Of a DNA stretch of 64,000 nucleotides, positions 35,081 through 44,454 are shown piece by piece. The stretch spans positions 1,736,001-1,800,000 of the forward strand of contig NZ_JAVDYJ010000001.1 of assembly GCF_031458395.1 (NCBI RefSeq). The letters run 5' to 3'. Numbering within the stretch: the stretch's first letter is position 1; every line of letters begins with the position of its first letter. A program made the translations under genes and the position numbers. Under the pieces are notes generated by a model. It was not told the origin of the DNA and did no database searches. It saw nothing but the letters and a program-made list of their open reading frames with translations. This DNA comes from Enteractinococcus fodinae (GTDB taxonomy: Bacteria > Actinomycetota > Actinomycetes > Actinomycetales > Micrococcaceae).

Positions 35081-37074
35081 GCACTGTGCGGTTATTTTCA
35101 AAAGTCCTTATCGCAAATCGCGGTGAAATCGCGATTCGTATCGCCAAAACACTGCATCATCTTGGCATCCGTTCCGTGGCAATCTACTCCGATGCAGACC
35201 AAGATGCCGCACACGTACGATTCGCTGATGAGGCCCGGCGTCTTGGGGCAACCTCCGCTGCCTCGTATCTGGATCCTCAAGCAGTGGTTGATGCAGCGGT
35301 GGATACCGGGGCCGAGGCCATCCACCCCGGGTATGGGTTCCTGTCCGAAAACGTCGAGTTAGCCCGGGCATGTCAGCGAGCTGGTGTGACATTTATAGGT
35401 CCGGCCGAGCATGCTCTGGACGTGATGGGTGACAAAATTCGTTCGAAGAACCATGTCGCCCACGCTGGGGTGCCTATAGTCGATGGCGTCTCGGAAGCCG
35501 GACTGACCGATGAACAACTCATCGAAGCAACCCGTCATATGACCTTCCCCATGCTCATTAAGCCTTCGGCCGGTGGCGGTGGTAAAGGGATGCACATAGT
35601 TGAGACTCACGAGCAGTTGCCCGGACAGCTCGCAACAGCTCGTCGAGTTGCCAAGGCAGCCTTCGGTGATGACACGTTACTGATCGAACAACTTGTCCGG
35701 TCGCCCCGACATATTGAAGTCCAAATTCTTGCTGATACCCACGGCAATGTGATTCATCTGGGTGAGCGCGAGTGTTCATTGCAGCGCCGTCACCAGAAAA
35801 TCATTGAAGAGGCACCTTCTGTCCTCCTGACGCCGGAGACACGCGAACGTATCGGTCAGGCCGCGATTGATACCGCTAAATCAGTGGAGTATGTAGGGGC
35901 TGGGACCGTCGAGTTTCTCGTCTCCGATGCTGAACCCGACAAGTTTCATTTCATGGAGATGAATACACGCCTGCAGGTTGAACACCCGGTCACCGAAGAA
36001 ATTACTGGTATTGACCTCGTCGAAGCACAACTGCGCATTGCCGCCGGGGCTCCCCTGGCTTGGAAGCAATCGCAAGTGAAATTTTCTGGCCACTCGATCG
36101 AGGCGCGCGTCTACGCCGAAACCCCGGCTGCTGGTTTCATGCCATCTACCGGCACCGTTCGGCACCTCGCAGAACCCACCGGAACCGGGGTCAGAGTCGA
36201 TTCAGGCTTACGCACCGGCGCGGTCATTGGGACTGAATTTGATCCGATGCTCGCCAAAGTCATTGCCACCGGGGCCGACCGCAGTCAGGCGCTGGCCCGG
36301 TTAAATCAGGCCCTCGACGAGATGGTCGTTCTGGGGGTGAACACCAACCTGGAATATTTGCAGCACCTTCTCCGGGACCCAGATGTCGTTGCCGGCACCA
36401 TCGACACGACGCTGGTCGAAGCACGACTCCCAGAGATGACCTTCGATGCCCCCGATCCACGCCAGGCCCATATGGCAGCACTCTTCATTCATCAGCAGCA
36501 ACACGCTCCGAGTGCCGCGTGGGCACACGACGGGTTCCGCCTCAATGCGAGCTCCCCCATCACCTATCGTGTGGACTATGCTGCGGAAGACCCTGTGCGC
36601 ATCGATGTCACACTGGACCTACAGTCCGAATTAGTACCGCATCACCGCCCGAACGAATACATCTATCGCGATGCCAACGGTGTCGAAGTGGTGACGATGG
36701 TCGCCGAACCGCCCCACACGAGCGGAACACGCGTGTGGTTGGCTTCACGGGACTTTACCGGAGCAGTCACCGTATTAGATCACAAGGCACAAGTCGTGGA
36801 TGCGCTAGTGAATATGGACGCTCTGCAACAGGGCATCGATCCTCAGGTTCGTGCACCGCTACCCGGGACGGTGACCGCGGTACACCTGCCCGACGGCACA
36901 GCGGTCTCTGCAGGTGATCCCGTTGTCACCATCGAAGCGATGAAAATGGAGCACCAGCTCAAAGCACCCTTAGACGGTACGGTCTCCATTCACGTGACCG
37001 ACGGGCAACAGGTTCGACTCGGTGAGAACATCTTGACCGTCACCGCCGCTCAACCCGCCGCCGGCGAAGCCTAA
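35077..37074 (+). CDS. accA1: Acyl-CoA carboxylase alpha subunit (biotin carboxylase plus biotin carrier)
   Basis: A 665-residue protein. Starts [17 protein letters not shown]-grasp biotin carboxylase through residue 450 ([48 protein letters not shown]). The C-terminal carrier domain holds the biotinylated lysine in [15 protein letters not shown]. The GTG at 35077 overlaps the stop of the beta subunit gene (GTGA), so translation is coupled; a GTG three codons later is possible. Partner of the preceding gene, equal in order to Rv2501c. Confidence 0.94.
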   Translation: MSTVRLFSKVLIANRGEIAIRIAKTLHHLGIRSVAIYSDADQDAAHVRFADEARRLGATSAASYLDPQAVVDAAVDTGAEAIHPGYGFLSENVELARACQRAGVTFIGPAEHALDVMGDKIRSKNHVAHAGVPIVDGVSEAGLTDEQLIEATRHMTFPMLIKPSAGGGGKGMHIVETHEQLPGQLATARRVAKAAFGDDTLLIEQLVRSPRHIEVQILADTHGNVIHLGERECSLQRRHQKIIEEAPSVLLTPETRERIGQAAIDTAKSVEYVGAGTVEFLVSDAEPDKFHFMEMNTRLQVEHPVTEEITGIDLVEAQLRIAAGAPLAWKQSQVKFSGHSIEARVYAETPAAGFMPSTGTVRHLAEPTGTGVRVDSGLRTGAVIGTEFDPMLAKVIATGADRSQALARLNQALDEMVVLGVNTNLEYLQHLLRDPDVVAGTIDTTLVEARLPEMTFDAPDPRQAHMAALFIHQQQHAPSAAWAHDGFRLNASSPITYRVDYAAEDPVRIDVTLDLQSELVPHHRPNEYIYRDANGVEVVTMVAEPPHTSGTRVWLASRDFTGAVTVLDHKAQVVDALVNMDALQQGIDPQVRAPLPGTVTAVHLPDGTAVSAGDPVVTIEAMKMEHQLKAPLDGTVSIHVTDGQQVRLGENILTVTAAQPAAGEA

Positions 37075-37095
37075 CATCCCGAAGAAAGGTTTGAC

Positions 37096-38235
37096 ATGTC
37101 ACTAGATCACCTCCTGGATGAGGAACAGCTCGCGCTGGTCGAGGGTGTCCGAGACTTTGCACAGCAAGTTATCGCACCGGTTGCGGCCCAACACGACCGA
37201 GAAGAGACTTTTCCTTACGAAATCATCGCTCAAATGGGTGAGATGGGGCTCTTTGGGCTACCGATCCCAGAGCAATACGGTGGCCAAGGGGGCGACTATT
37301 TCACCTTGTGCCTAGTGTTGGAAGAAGTGGCCAAAGTTGATCAATCGGTAGCCATCACGCTCGAGGCCGGGGTGTCGTTGGGCATGATGCCGCTGGTGAA
37401 GTTTGGGACCGACGAACAAAAACAGCAATGGTTGCCCGATCTATCGGACGCGAAGACCTTAGCGGCGTTCGGCCTCACCGAACCCGGTGCTGGCTCCGAC
37501 GCCGGGGGTACCCAGACCAGAGCCATACTGGACGATGGGATGTGGACCATTAACGGCAACAAGGAGTTCATCACAAACTCCGGCACAGACATCACCGCGA
37601 TGGTCACCGTCACCGCGGTCACCGGTCCCGATGAGATTTCTACCATCATCGTGCCAACCGATACCCCCGGATTCACCGCTGAACCAGCCTATGACAAGGT
37701 AGGATGGAATGCTTCTGATACCCATCCATTAACCCTGACTGATGTTCAAGTACCTGAGACCAATTTGCTCGGTGAACGCGGTCGCGGTTTCGCGAACTTC
37801 TTGGACATCTTAGATGAGGGTCGAGTCGCCATCGCTGCGCTCGCTACCGGTGCCGCCCAAGGTTGTGTCGATGAGGCTGTCGCATACGCCAAAACACGTA
37901 CCAGTTTTGGTCGCCCCATTGGCGATAATCAGGGCATTTCGTTCAAGATCGCTCGAATGCAAGCTCGCGCGTATGCTGCGCGGGCAGCATATTATGCGGC
38001 GGCCAAGAAATTGGTTGCGGGTAAGCCCTTCAAAACCGAAGCGGCGATCGCCAAAATGGTGGCCTCCGAAGCTGCGATGGATAACGCCCGTGATGCTACT
38101 CAGGTCTTTGGTGGGTATGGGTTCATGAACGAATCTCTGGTGGCACGCCATTACCGAGATTCCAAGATCCTGGAAATAGGTGAAGGTACCACCGAAGTCC
38201 AACTCATGCTAATTGCCCGTTCTCTAGGTCTTTAG
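37096..38235 (+). CDS. Acyl-CoA dehydrogenase (isovaleryl-CoA type by context)
   Basis: A 379-residue FAD flavoprotein that makes a 2,3-enoyl-CoA. Signatures: FGLTEPGAGSDAGG and WTINGNKEFITNSGTD for FAD, RTSFGRPIGDNQGISFK, QVFGGYGFMNESLVARHYRD and the C-terminal ILEIGEGTTEVQLMLIAR, whose glutamate is the usual catalytic base. Placed third in the operon, like M. tuberculosis fadE19, so isovaleryl-CoA or a related branched substrate is the inferred target. AAAGG precedes the ATG. Confidence 0.92.
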   Translation: MSLDHLLDEEQLALVEGVRDFAQQVIAPVAAQHDREETFPYEIIAQMGEMGLFGLPIPEQYGGQGGDYFTLCLVLEEVAKVDQSVAITLEAGVSLGMMPLVKFGTDEQKQQWLPDLSDAKTLAAFGLTEPGAGSDAGGTQTRAILDDGMWTINGNKEFITNSGTDITAMVTVTAVTGPDEISTIIVPTDTPGFTAEPAYDKVGWNASDTHPLTLTDVQVPETNLLGERGRGFANFLDILDEGRVAIAALATGAAQGCVDEAVAYAKTRTSFGRPIGDNQGISFKIARMQARAYAARAAYYAAAKKLVAGKPFKTEAAIAKMVASEAAMDNARDATQVFGGYGFMNESLVARHYRDSKILEIGEGTTEVQLMLIARSLGL

Positions 38236-38242
38236 GAGCCAG

Positions 38243-38743
38243 ATGCCTGCCGAACCACGCATTATGCAACAACGCGGACTCTACTACGACGAAATCGAAG
38301 TTGGCGTCGTCTATCAGCACGCGCCGGGCCGGACCGTGACGGAAGCCGATAATGTTTTTTTCACCACCCTGACGATGAACACCCAGTCGCTGCATTTAGA
38401 TGCTCACTGGTCGGCCCAGCAAGAATTCGGTCAGCCGTTGGTTAATTCTATGTTCACCCTGTCCACGATCGTTGGTGCATCTGTAGCGCAGTTAACCCAG
38501 GGCACCATTGTGGCGAATTTAGGTTTTGAGACGGTCCGCTTTCCCAAACCGCTGTATCACGGGGATACGCTGTATACCGAAACAGAAATCATAGACAAAC
38601 GATTGTCTTCTTCCAGGCCTGGTCAAGGCATCATCAAGTTCCGGCACCTGGGCCGGAACCAGCACGGTGATGTGGTGGCGGAATGTGTGCGATCGACCTT
38701 GCTCTGGCAATCCGAAGCCCACCACCGGAAGGCTTCAGCATGA
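38243..38743 (+). CDS. MaoC-like hydratase (itaconyl-CoA hydratase type)
   Basis: A 166-residue hotdog-fold protein. It begins RGLYYDEIEVGVVYQHAPG and contains the MaoC substrate region TMNTQSLHLDAHWSAQQEF with the catalytic Asp/His area, then VNSMFTLSTIVGAS. It matches M. tuberculosis Rv2499c in place and length; that protein hydrates itaconyl-CoA. The stop overlaps the start of citE (ATGA). Confidence 0.88.
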   Translation: MPAEPRIMQQRGLYYDEIEVGVVYQHAPGRTVTEADNVFFTTLTMNTQSLHLDAHWSAQQEFGQPLVNSMFTLSTIVGASVAQLTQGTIVANLGFETVRFPKPLYHGDTLYTETEIIDKRLSSSRPGQGIIKFRHLGRNQHGDVVAECVRSTLLWQSEAHHRKASA

Positions 38744-39594
38744 CCATTTTCGAACTCGGCCCGGCCATCTTATTTGTTCCGGCAGACCGGCCAGAACGCT
38801 ATGCCAAAGCTTATGAACGTTCTGACGCAGTGATCATCGATCTAGAGGATGCCGTTTCACCGGCAGATCGACCCGCTGCCCGCGATGCACTTCGTGACCA
38901 TCTGGCGACGCTCGACTCCAGCACCGCAACCCGAACCGTCGTGCGGGTCAATCCGGTCGATGAAGCCGACTTTACCGAGGACGTGGCCGCCCTATCCGGT
39001 ACCGACTTACGCTATGTCATGGTGCCGAAGGTTGAAGATCCCGACGACATAGCCACGGTTGCAGCGGCACTACCCGGCGTGGGGGTGGTTGCCTTATGCG
39101 AGACGGCAGCCGGGGTGCTGGGAGCCCAGCAGATCGCCAAACATGAGGCCGTTGTAGCTTTGATGTGGGGATCGGAAGATCTCATGGCCTCAACAGGTGG
39201 CTCATCCTCCCGCTTTCCTGATGGGACGTATCGTGACGTGCCCAGGTTTGCTCGGGCGAATGTCTTGTTAGCTGCCGCTGCGGCCGGCAAGGGCAGCATC
39301 GATACGATTCATACGGATCTCTCCCCGACCGATCAATTTATCCATGAGGCCCACGATGCCGTCGCGTCTGGCTGGACGGCAAAGGCCTGCATCCATCCGG
39401 CACAGGTCCCTATCATCCGCCAGGCATATACACCCACCGAAGAAGAGTCGGAATATGCTCAAGCGCTACTGGCAGAAGTGCCCAAGCACGGCGGAGTCTT
39501 CCAGTTCCGAGGCACTATGGTGGATGGGCCACTCATCGCTCACGCTCGCACAGTCGTGACACGAGCAGCCAAACTGGCGGACGGACCACGCTAG
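38740..39594 (+). CDS. citE: CitE-like lyase (citramalyl-CoA / beta-hydroxyacyl-CoA lyase type)
   Basis: A 284-residue HpcH/HpaI TIM-barrel protein. Start FVPADRPERYAKAYERSD; DAVIIDLEDAVSPADR with metal-binding acidic residues; VRVNPVDE; VALCETAAGVLGAQQIA with the metal-binding Glu; KACIHPAQVPIIRQAY near the C-terminus. The ATG overlaps the MaoC stop. It is the homologue by order and family of M. tuberculosis Rv2498c, a bifunctional lyase of itaconate dissimilation and leucine breakdown. The substrate assignment is by analogy. Confidence 0.9.
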   Translation: MTIFELGPAILFVPADRPERYAKAYERSDAVIIDLEDAVSPADRPAARDALRDHLATLDSSTATRTVVRVNPVDEADFTEDVAALSGTDLRYVMVPKVEDPDDIATVAAALPGVGVVALCETAAGVLGAQQIAKHEAVVALMWGSEDLMASTGGSSSRFPDGTYRDVPRFARANVLLAAAAAGKGSIDTIHTDLSPTDQFIHEAHDAVASGWTAKACIHPAQVPIIRQAYTPTEEESEYAQALLAEVPKHGGVFQFRGTMVDGPLIAHARTVVTRAAKLADGPR

Positions 39595-39605
39595 GTAGTC
39601 CCGGC

Positions 39606-40055
39606 TTATGGCGACGTCCGGGCGTGTTCGAGTTGTTGTAACAGCGCCTCAAGGATCGGACGATCCGCTGGAATCCATTCCAAAGCATGCAATTGCGATC
39701 CGTTGAGCCCGACCCATTCCAGCCGGTCGTGTTCAATCAGTGGGGCTGGCTGCCCTGCGGTAATGACCGCGGTATAGACGTGCATGTTCATGCCGTTGTC
39801 TAGCCGCCATCCGTCCTGTGCAGGGGCGACTACTAGGTCCTGGATGGCAATTTCCACGCCGAGTTCTTCATACACCTCGCGACACAGCCCAGCTTCAAAG
39901 GACTCGTGCTCTTCTACTTTGCCCCCGGGAAATTCCCAGAACCCGGCCAACGACTTAGGCGCCTTTCGCCGAGCTGCAAGCAATTTGGTGGGTTGGTGCG
40001 CACTGTCGAGAATGGCTGCACCGACCACGATGGGTCGCGACGATGAATGTTGCAT
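39606..40055 (-). CDS. Nudix hydrolase, MutT-like
   Basis: A 149-residue protein with a complete Nudix box: GFWEFPGGKVEEHE leads into CREVYEELGVEI, giving the GX5EX7REUXEEXGU pattern. The GFWEFPGGK lead is typical of MutT enzymes that hydrolyse 8-oxo-dGTP and protect DNA from oxidation. I took the ATG at 40053-40055 (MQHSSSRPIVVGAAILDS); an earlier in-frame start 16 codons up is possible as neither has a strong RBS. Convergent with citE. Confidence 0.85.
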   Translation of the reverse strand: MQHSSSRPIVVGAAILDSAHQPTKLLAARRKAPKSLAGFWEFPGGKVEEHESFEAGLCREVYEELGVEIAIQDLVVAPAQDGWRLDNGMNMHVYTAVITAGQPAPLIEHDRLEWVGLNGSQLHALEWIPADRPILEALLQQLEHARTSP

Positions 40056-40155
40056 GCTTGATAGCCTAGCGGCTCGTACCTCGTCGGCTTGGGATATCAC
40101 GTACCGCGCTGCGATGACCGCGATACTGGCCGCTCTGTGAACTCGACCCAGGATA

Positions 40156-40194
40156 TATTTCAGATTTGAAATACTTTTCCAGTCTCGCTACACT
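40156..40194 (+). promoter_or_regulatory. Promoter with overlapping 18-bp palindrome (probable MarR site)
   Basis: TTGAAA (40166-40171) and TACACT (40189-40194) are exactly 17 bases apart, a near-ideal promoter for the luciferase-like operon. The -35 box lies inside the palindrome TATTTCA-GATT-TGAAATA (40156-40173), perfect in both 7-base arms. A repressor there would block the promoter, and the operon ends with a marR gene. Confidence 0.65.
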
Positions 40195-40241
40195 AGAGAG
40201 TAGTTAATTTTTGAAGGATTATCCGTCAGTAGGAGAAAATA

Positions 40242-41402
40242 ATGCAGTTTGGCATATTTACCATTGGGGATGTCACCCCTGACCCCCATACGGGACAGGC
40301 CCCGACAGAACACCAGCGCATCTTGGACACGGTGAAAATCGCCAAGCATGCCGAGCAGGCCGGCTTTGAAGTTTTTGCCACCGGGCAACACCACAACCCG
40401 CCCTTCGTGGCGCCTGGCAACCCACCGGTGCTGTTGTCCTATCTCGCCGCGCAAACCCAAGATTTAATCCTTTCGACCGCCACCACGCTTATCACCACGA
40501 TGGATCCAGTGCGCTTAGCTGAAGACTACGCGTACCTCCAACACTTGGCCGATGGCCGAGTGGACCTGGCTATGGGTCGGGGGAACACCGGTCCGGTCTA
40601 CCCGTGGTTTGGTAAAGATATCCGCCAAGGCATCCCGCTGGCAGTGGAAAACTACAATCTGCTATACCGCTTATGGCGCGAGGAAGAGGTGGACTGGGAA
40701 GGCCGCTTCCGCACGCCCTTACAGCAGTTCACCGCTACTCCCCGTCCACTCGACGATGTTCCGCCGTTTGTATGGCACGGCTCCATTCGTTCCCCTGAAA
40801 TCGCCGAGCAAGCCGCATATTATGGTGACGGGTTCTTCCACAACAATATTTTCTGGAATAAAGAACACGTGATCCAGATGGTGCAGCTCTACCGGCAACG
40901 CTACGAGTACTATGGGCACGGCAAGGCGCATCAGGCCTATGTTGCCCTAGGTGGCCAGGCGTTTATGCGGGAGAACTCTCAGGATGCATGGAACGAGTTC
41001 CGGCCCTATTTCGATAATGCGCCCGTATATGGACACGGTCCGACGATGGAAGACTTCACGAAAATGACTCCGCTCACGGTAGGGTCGCCGCAACAAGTTA
41101 TCGAACGGACGCTGGAATTTCGCGACTGGGTTGGTGATTACCAGCGGCAGATGTTCTTAATTGACCATGCTGGTTTGCCGACAGAAACCGTTTTGGAACA
41201 AATCGACCTCTTTGGCGAAAAGGTGCTGCCGGTGCTGCGGGAGGAATTTGCGAAGAATCGTCCAGCGGATGTTCCAGACGCCCCGACTCACGAATTCCTA
41301 AAAAACCGGCACGCCGCGGGGAACGCCCCGATAGCCGGCGGCGGCGAGGGGTCTCAAGCCCACGCCGATCGGCAGAAGGCCAAAGAAAACGAAACAAACT
41401 AA
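40242..41402 (+). CDS. LLM-class flavin-dependent oxidoreductase (CE1758-type)
   Basis: A 386-residue bacterial luciferase-like monooxygenase: MQFGIFTIGDVTPDPHTG at the start, FATGQHHNPPFVAPGNP, LILSTATTLITTMDPVRLAE, LADGRVDLAMGRGNTGP, all hallmarks of the FMN-dependent TIM barrel. The C-terminal 40 residues are a charged tail. It is followed by its flavin reductase and MarR genes, the two-protein system also seen in corynebacteria (CE1758/CE1759 families). The oxidised substrate is unknown. RBS AGGAG sits upstream of the ATG. Confidence 0.9.
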   Translation: MQFGIFTIGDVTPDPHTGQAPTEHQRILDTVKIAKHAEQAGFEVFATGQHHNPPFVAPGNPPVLLSYLAAQTQDLILSTATTLITTMDPVRLAEDYAYLQHLADGRVDLAMGRGNTGPVYPWFGKDIRQGIPLAVENYNLLYRLWREEEVDWEGRFRTPLQQFTATPRPLDDVPPFVWHGSIRSPEIAEQAAYYGDGFFHNNIFWNKEHVIQMVQLYRQRYEYYGHGKAHQAYVALGGQAFMRENSQDAWNEFRPYFDNAPVYGHGPTMEDFTKMTPLTVGSPQQVIERTLEFRDWVGDYQRQMFLIDHAGLPTETVLEQIDLFGEKVLPVLREEFAKNRPADVPDAPTHEFLKNRHAAGNAPIAGGGEGSQAHADRQKAKENETN

Positions 41403-41437
41403 CGGGACGACCGAGTATACTTACCCTCTGGGGGGGC

Positions 41438-42142
41438 GTGGAGATCATGGATACAGCATTCGAATCGACGGATCCGTTTACCCCGGATACCCGTCATATT
41501 GCGGTGGTCGCTGCGGGTCTGAGCGATCCGAGTTCCAGCGCGATGCTGGCGAAACACCTCAGTGAAGCGACGGCTGACGCATTGGCCGAAGATGGGTATC
41601 GTCCAGTCGTACATCATTCTGAATTACGTGAGGTCGCCACCGACATCGCGGAATCGCTGGTGACATTTAGCAGATCAGAGAAACTATCAGAAATGATTGC
41701 CGAAGTTGAGCAAGCCGACGCAATCATCACGGTTTCACCGGTCTTCAAAGCATCTTATTCGGGTTTATTCAAGTCTTTTTGGGATCTCATAGACAGCGAT
41801 GCCCTTCGAGGGGTTCCCGTCCAACTGGGTGCCACCGGTGGCAGCCCTCGCCACTCGCTGGTCATTGATAATGCCATGCGCCCACTCTTTTCCTACTTGC
41901 GCATGCGCGTCATGCCCGTCGGGGTCTATGCTGCCACCGAGGACTGGGGAGCCGCCGACAGCTCCCACAGTAGCGAAGACCCTGACTCGAATGCGGCATA
42001 CCTCAGCCGCCGCATAACCCAAGCTGGTCAAGATCTTGCCGAGGTAACCGCCCGTATGGATCCGCGGCCACGTCGTGCACCCTCACAGCCTAAGGATTTA
42101 GAGGTGACTCCATTTGACCAACTCCTTCACGGAACTGACTGA
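41438..42142 (+). CDS. NADPH-dependent FMN reductase (CE1759-type partner)
   Basis: A 234-residue flavodoxin-fold reductase: IAVVAAGLSDPSSSAMLAKH (FMN phosphate loop), ADAIITVSPVFKASYSGLFK and LGATGGSPRHSL. It should supply reduced FMN to the monooxygenase before it, the usual two-component set. The start is GTG at 41438 or an ATG three codons on; both are weakly supplied with RBS, so the N-terminus is uncertain. The C-terminal residues 200-234 are proline/arginine rich. Its 3' end overlaps marR by 29 bp. Confidence 0.88.
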   Translation: MEIMDTAFESTDPFTPDTRHIAVVAAGLSDPSSSAMLAKHLSEATADALAEDGYRPVVHHSELREVATDIAESLVTFSRSEKLSEMIAEVEQADAIITVSPVFKASYSGLFKSFWDLIDSDALRGVPVQLGATGGSPRHSLVIDNAMRPLFSYLRMRVMPVGVYAATEDWGAADSSHSSEDPDSNAAYLSRRITQAGQDLAEVTARMDPRPRRAPSQPKDLEVTPFDQLLHGTD

Positions 42143-42599
42143 CGATCAACTACAGCAACCGCTCGGACCGGCGTTCCGAGTGTATTTTGAAACAACCGCG
42201 CGCTTACTAGATCGGTTGGAGAAACGCCTCAAGCAGCAGGTCGGTCTGACCCTTAGTGAATACAACACGTTACTCTTACTCTCCGAAGCGCCCCATGGGC
42301 AAATGCGGATGGGGCAACTGGCAGAAGCGATCGTGTTTTCACCGTCTCGCTTGACCTATCAAGTCAAGGTTATGACCGATCGGGGTTTAGTAAATCGAGT
42401 GAAATGTCCCGAAGACGGCAGGGCCTGGCAGGCTGAGTTAACTCCGGAAGGCCGTACGTTGTTCCGTCGCGCCTCGGTCATTCATGCGATAGGTGTCAAA
42501 GAGTTATTTACTGATGTCGTTTCCGAGGAACAGCTGATCCAGCTGCATCACATCTTTTCTCAAGTATCGCAAAACCTGGATGACGTGCCCGAAGATTAA
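42114..42599 (+). CDS. MarR family transcriptional regulator
   Basis: A 161-residue winged-helix protein. The core LTLSEYNTLLLLSEAPHGQM, MGQLAEAIVFSPSRLTYQV and VMTDRGLVNRVKCPEDGRAW (the beta wing) is standard MarR. It starts with TTG behind GAGGTGA, inside the end of the reductase gene, so it is cotranscribed with the flavin system. It presumably represses the operon through the palindrome at 40156. The inducer would be a phenolic or oxidant compound by family habit (inference). Confidence 0.88.
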   Translation: MTNSFTELTDDQLQQPLGPAFRVYFETTARLLDRLEKRLKQQVGLTLSEYNTLLLLSEAPHGQMRMGQLAEAIVFSPSRLTYQVKVMTDRGLVNRVKCPEDGRAWQAELTPEGRTLFRRASVIHAIGVKELFTDVVSEEQLIQLHHIFSQVSQNLDDVPED

Positions 42600-42600
42600 C

Positions 42601-43524
42601 CTACTCGGCGGCACCCAAAACTAATTCGACGGTGTCGGCACGCTCATTGAGTAGTGGTTGATCAGCGATCAACGATTGCAACGTGGCGAGCAGCAGCTTG
42701 TTTCCCACCGTGTCGTTGGGGTCGTGCGGTGTTGCGACTAATGCCAGTTCGGGTCCGGCTCCCCCACCGGGGATCACTTTGCCGTCGGCGGTTTGTGTTG
42801 CCACACCGCGACCGGGGGCCATTGCCAGTTGGGCTAAGCCTGGGATGAGGTCTGTCAGGCTCGAGAGTTCTTCAGCGATCTGGACATCCTCGTAGGAGGG
42901 TGTCCATTGTTGTTGCTGAGCGAGGGCATACACTCCAGGCCGACGGACCACATATGTAAGGTTGGCGCCCGGATCGACAACCACCAGCTCATTGCCTTCA
43001 TCGACGGCGCTGAGACAGGCACGTGGCATCCATACAGCCACCGGCCGTGCGTCTTTATGCCATGCTGTCAGCTTCGGAATAGAAGTGAAGACCGGTAGCG
43101 CACCGCGCCCATCGGCTGACTTCAAAGACACAAGTGCTACATCGGCTTCCTTATCGGATTCCATCGTGTGCTCATGTCCGTGCTCATCACGGTGGGTGTG
43201 CGTCGAAGTTTCCGCCACAGTAGGGACCACAGCGGCGAAGACACGGATGGCTTCCAGCACCTTGAAGACATCTTTTTCATCCGCTTCTCCGGCAAGCAGT
43301 TTTTGACTGACCTTGGTCCACCGCTCGTCTTCTAGCCCATCGTCCGTGTCGAATGCGTGCAGCGGATTCTTCGAGCCGTCGATGCCCGGACCGGTGAGAT
43401 CGCGGCCTTGCCAACTGGTACCGGCCGAGTCCGCGGGACGACCGAAGGCATCCCGGTTTTGGCGGGCCAGGTTGCGATCGATGGCTGCTTGAATGTGTCC
43501 GGGCAGTTGTGGTTGGTCTTTCAT
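42601..43524 (-). CDS. SseB family protein
   Basis: A 307-residue soluble protein. The middle (about residues 80-210) matches the SseB N-terminal domain: DVALVSLKSADGRGALPVFT, then SIPKLTAWHKDARPVAVWMP. A His-rich segment HTHRDEHGHEHT interrupts it and could bind metal. The C-terminal third is alpha-helical (DVQIAEELSSLTDLIP). SseB-like genes often follow hisA in Micrococcaceae; the function is unknown. Convergent with marR, adjacent by one base. Confidence 0.75.
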   Translation of the reverse strand: MKDQPQLPGHIQAAIDRNLARQNRDAFGRPADSAGTSWQGRDLTGPGIDGSKNPLHAFDTDDGLEDERWTKVSQKLLAGEADEKDVFKVLEAIRVFAAVVPTVAETSTHTHRDEHGHEHTMESDKEADVALVSLKSADGRGALPVFTSIPKLTAWHKDARPVAVWMPRACLSAVDEGNELVVVDPGANLTYVVRRPGVYALAQQQQWTPSYEDVQIAEELSSLTDLIPGLAQLAMAPGRGVATQTADGKVIPGGGAGPELALVATPHDPNDTVGNKLLLATLQSLIADQPLLNERADTVELVLGAAE

Positions 43525-43530
43525 AAAGCC

Positions 43531-44277
43531 TTAGGAGTCATCGCCTGCGGGAGCGGAGGCTACATGGAGCGCTTCTTGCAAGGTAAATTGCCCGGCGTAG
43601 AGGGCTTTGCCAATGATCGCGCCTTCGATCCCTTGATCCACCATGGTAGACAGTGTGGCTATATCATCCAGCGTGGAAATGCCTCCCGAAGCGATAACGG
43701 GTTTGCCGGTGTGTTCGGCGATTTTCACCAACAGTTCGGTATTAGGGCCGGTGAGCGTACCGTCTTTGGTGATATCTGTTACGACATAGCGCGCACAGCC
43801 AGCCTCTTCCAGGTGGCCGAGCACATCCCACAGATTGCCGCCTTCTTCCACCCAGCCGCGGGTCGCGAGCTTTTCACCACGCACGTCGAGTCCGACGGCG
43901 ATCTTATCCCCGTATTTTTCGATCACTTGCGCGGTCCACTCCGGGTTTTCTAACGCAGCGGTGCCAAGGTTCACACGGGTAGCTCCCATCGCCAAAGCTT
44001 CGTCGAGGGAAGCATCGTCACGTAAGCCACCGGACAGCTCAATTTTGATACCGAGTTCTCCGGTAATACGGCGAATGATTTCACGGTTGTTGCCGTGGCC
44101 GAAGGCTGCATCGAGATCGACTAGGTGCAACCATTCTGCACCGGCTTTTTGCCATCCGATCGCCGCATCGAAGGGATCACCGTAGTTTGTGGCTGTGCCG
44201 TATTCGCCCTGTACGAGTCTGACGGCTTGACCGTCTTGTACATCGACTGCGGGTAAGAGTTGTAAAGGTGTGGTCAT
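43531..44277 (-). CDS. hisA: Phosphoribosyl isomerase A (HisA/TrpF bifunctional in Actinobacteria)
   Basis: A 248-residue TIM barrel isomerase. The first catalytic Asp is in [19 protein letters not shown], the second in [14 protein letters not shown], with phosphate loops SGGLRDDAS and [11 protein letters not shown]. Converts ProFAR to PRFAR in histidine synthesis. In most Actinobacteria this gene is PriA, which also performs the TrpF step of tryptophan synthesis; whether a separate trpF exists cannot be seen here. Follows the 54-residue membrane protein gene. Confidence 0.93.
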   Translation of the reverse strand: MTTPLQLLPAVDVQDGQAVRLVQGEYGTATNYGDPFDAAIGWQKAGAEWLHLVDLDAAFGHGNNREIIRRITGELGIKIELSGGLRDDASLDEALAMGATRVNLGTAALENPEWTAQVIEKYGDKIAVGLDVRGEKLATRGWVEEGGNLWDVLGHLEEAGCARYVVTDITKDGTLTGPNTELLVKIAEHTGKPVIASGGISTLDDIATLSTMVDQGIEGAIIGKALYAGQFTLQEALHVASAPAGDDS

Positions 44278-44289
44278 GATTCTCCGTAA

Positions 44290-44454
44290 CTATTCGGCCC
44301 AAGGGATGGTAAAGAATGCGGCGATGACGGCCATCACTGCCAAAATCACAAAGGCAATCCGTGTCCACACGGGAGCCTGTTGACGATGCAGGGACCAAGC
44401 GCCACCTAATAAGATGCCACCCAGCGCCAGCAACAGAGTCGACCACCAAGGCAT
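44290..44454 (-). CDS. 54-residue two-helix membrane protein between hisH and hisA
   Basis: The ATG shares a base with the hisH stop (TAATG), so it is translated by re-initiation. The product begins MPWWSTLLLALGGILLGGAW, one membrane helix, then a short basic loop (LHRQQAPVWTR), then a second helix (IAFVILAVMAVIAAFF) ending IPWAE. It resembles a small hairpin membrane protein. No function known; a similar gene is often inserted at this point of his operons in Micrococcaceae. Confidence 0.75.
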   Translation of the reverse strand: MPWWSTLLLALGGILLGGAWSLHRQQAPVWTRIAFVILAVMAVIAAFFTIPWAE

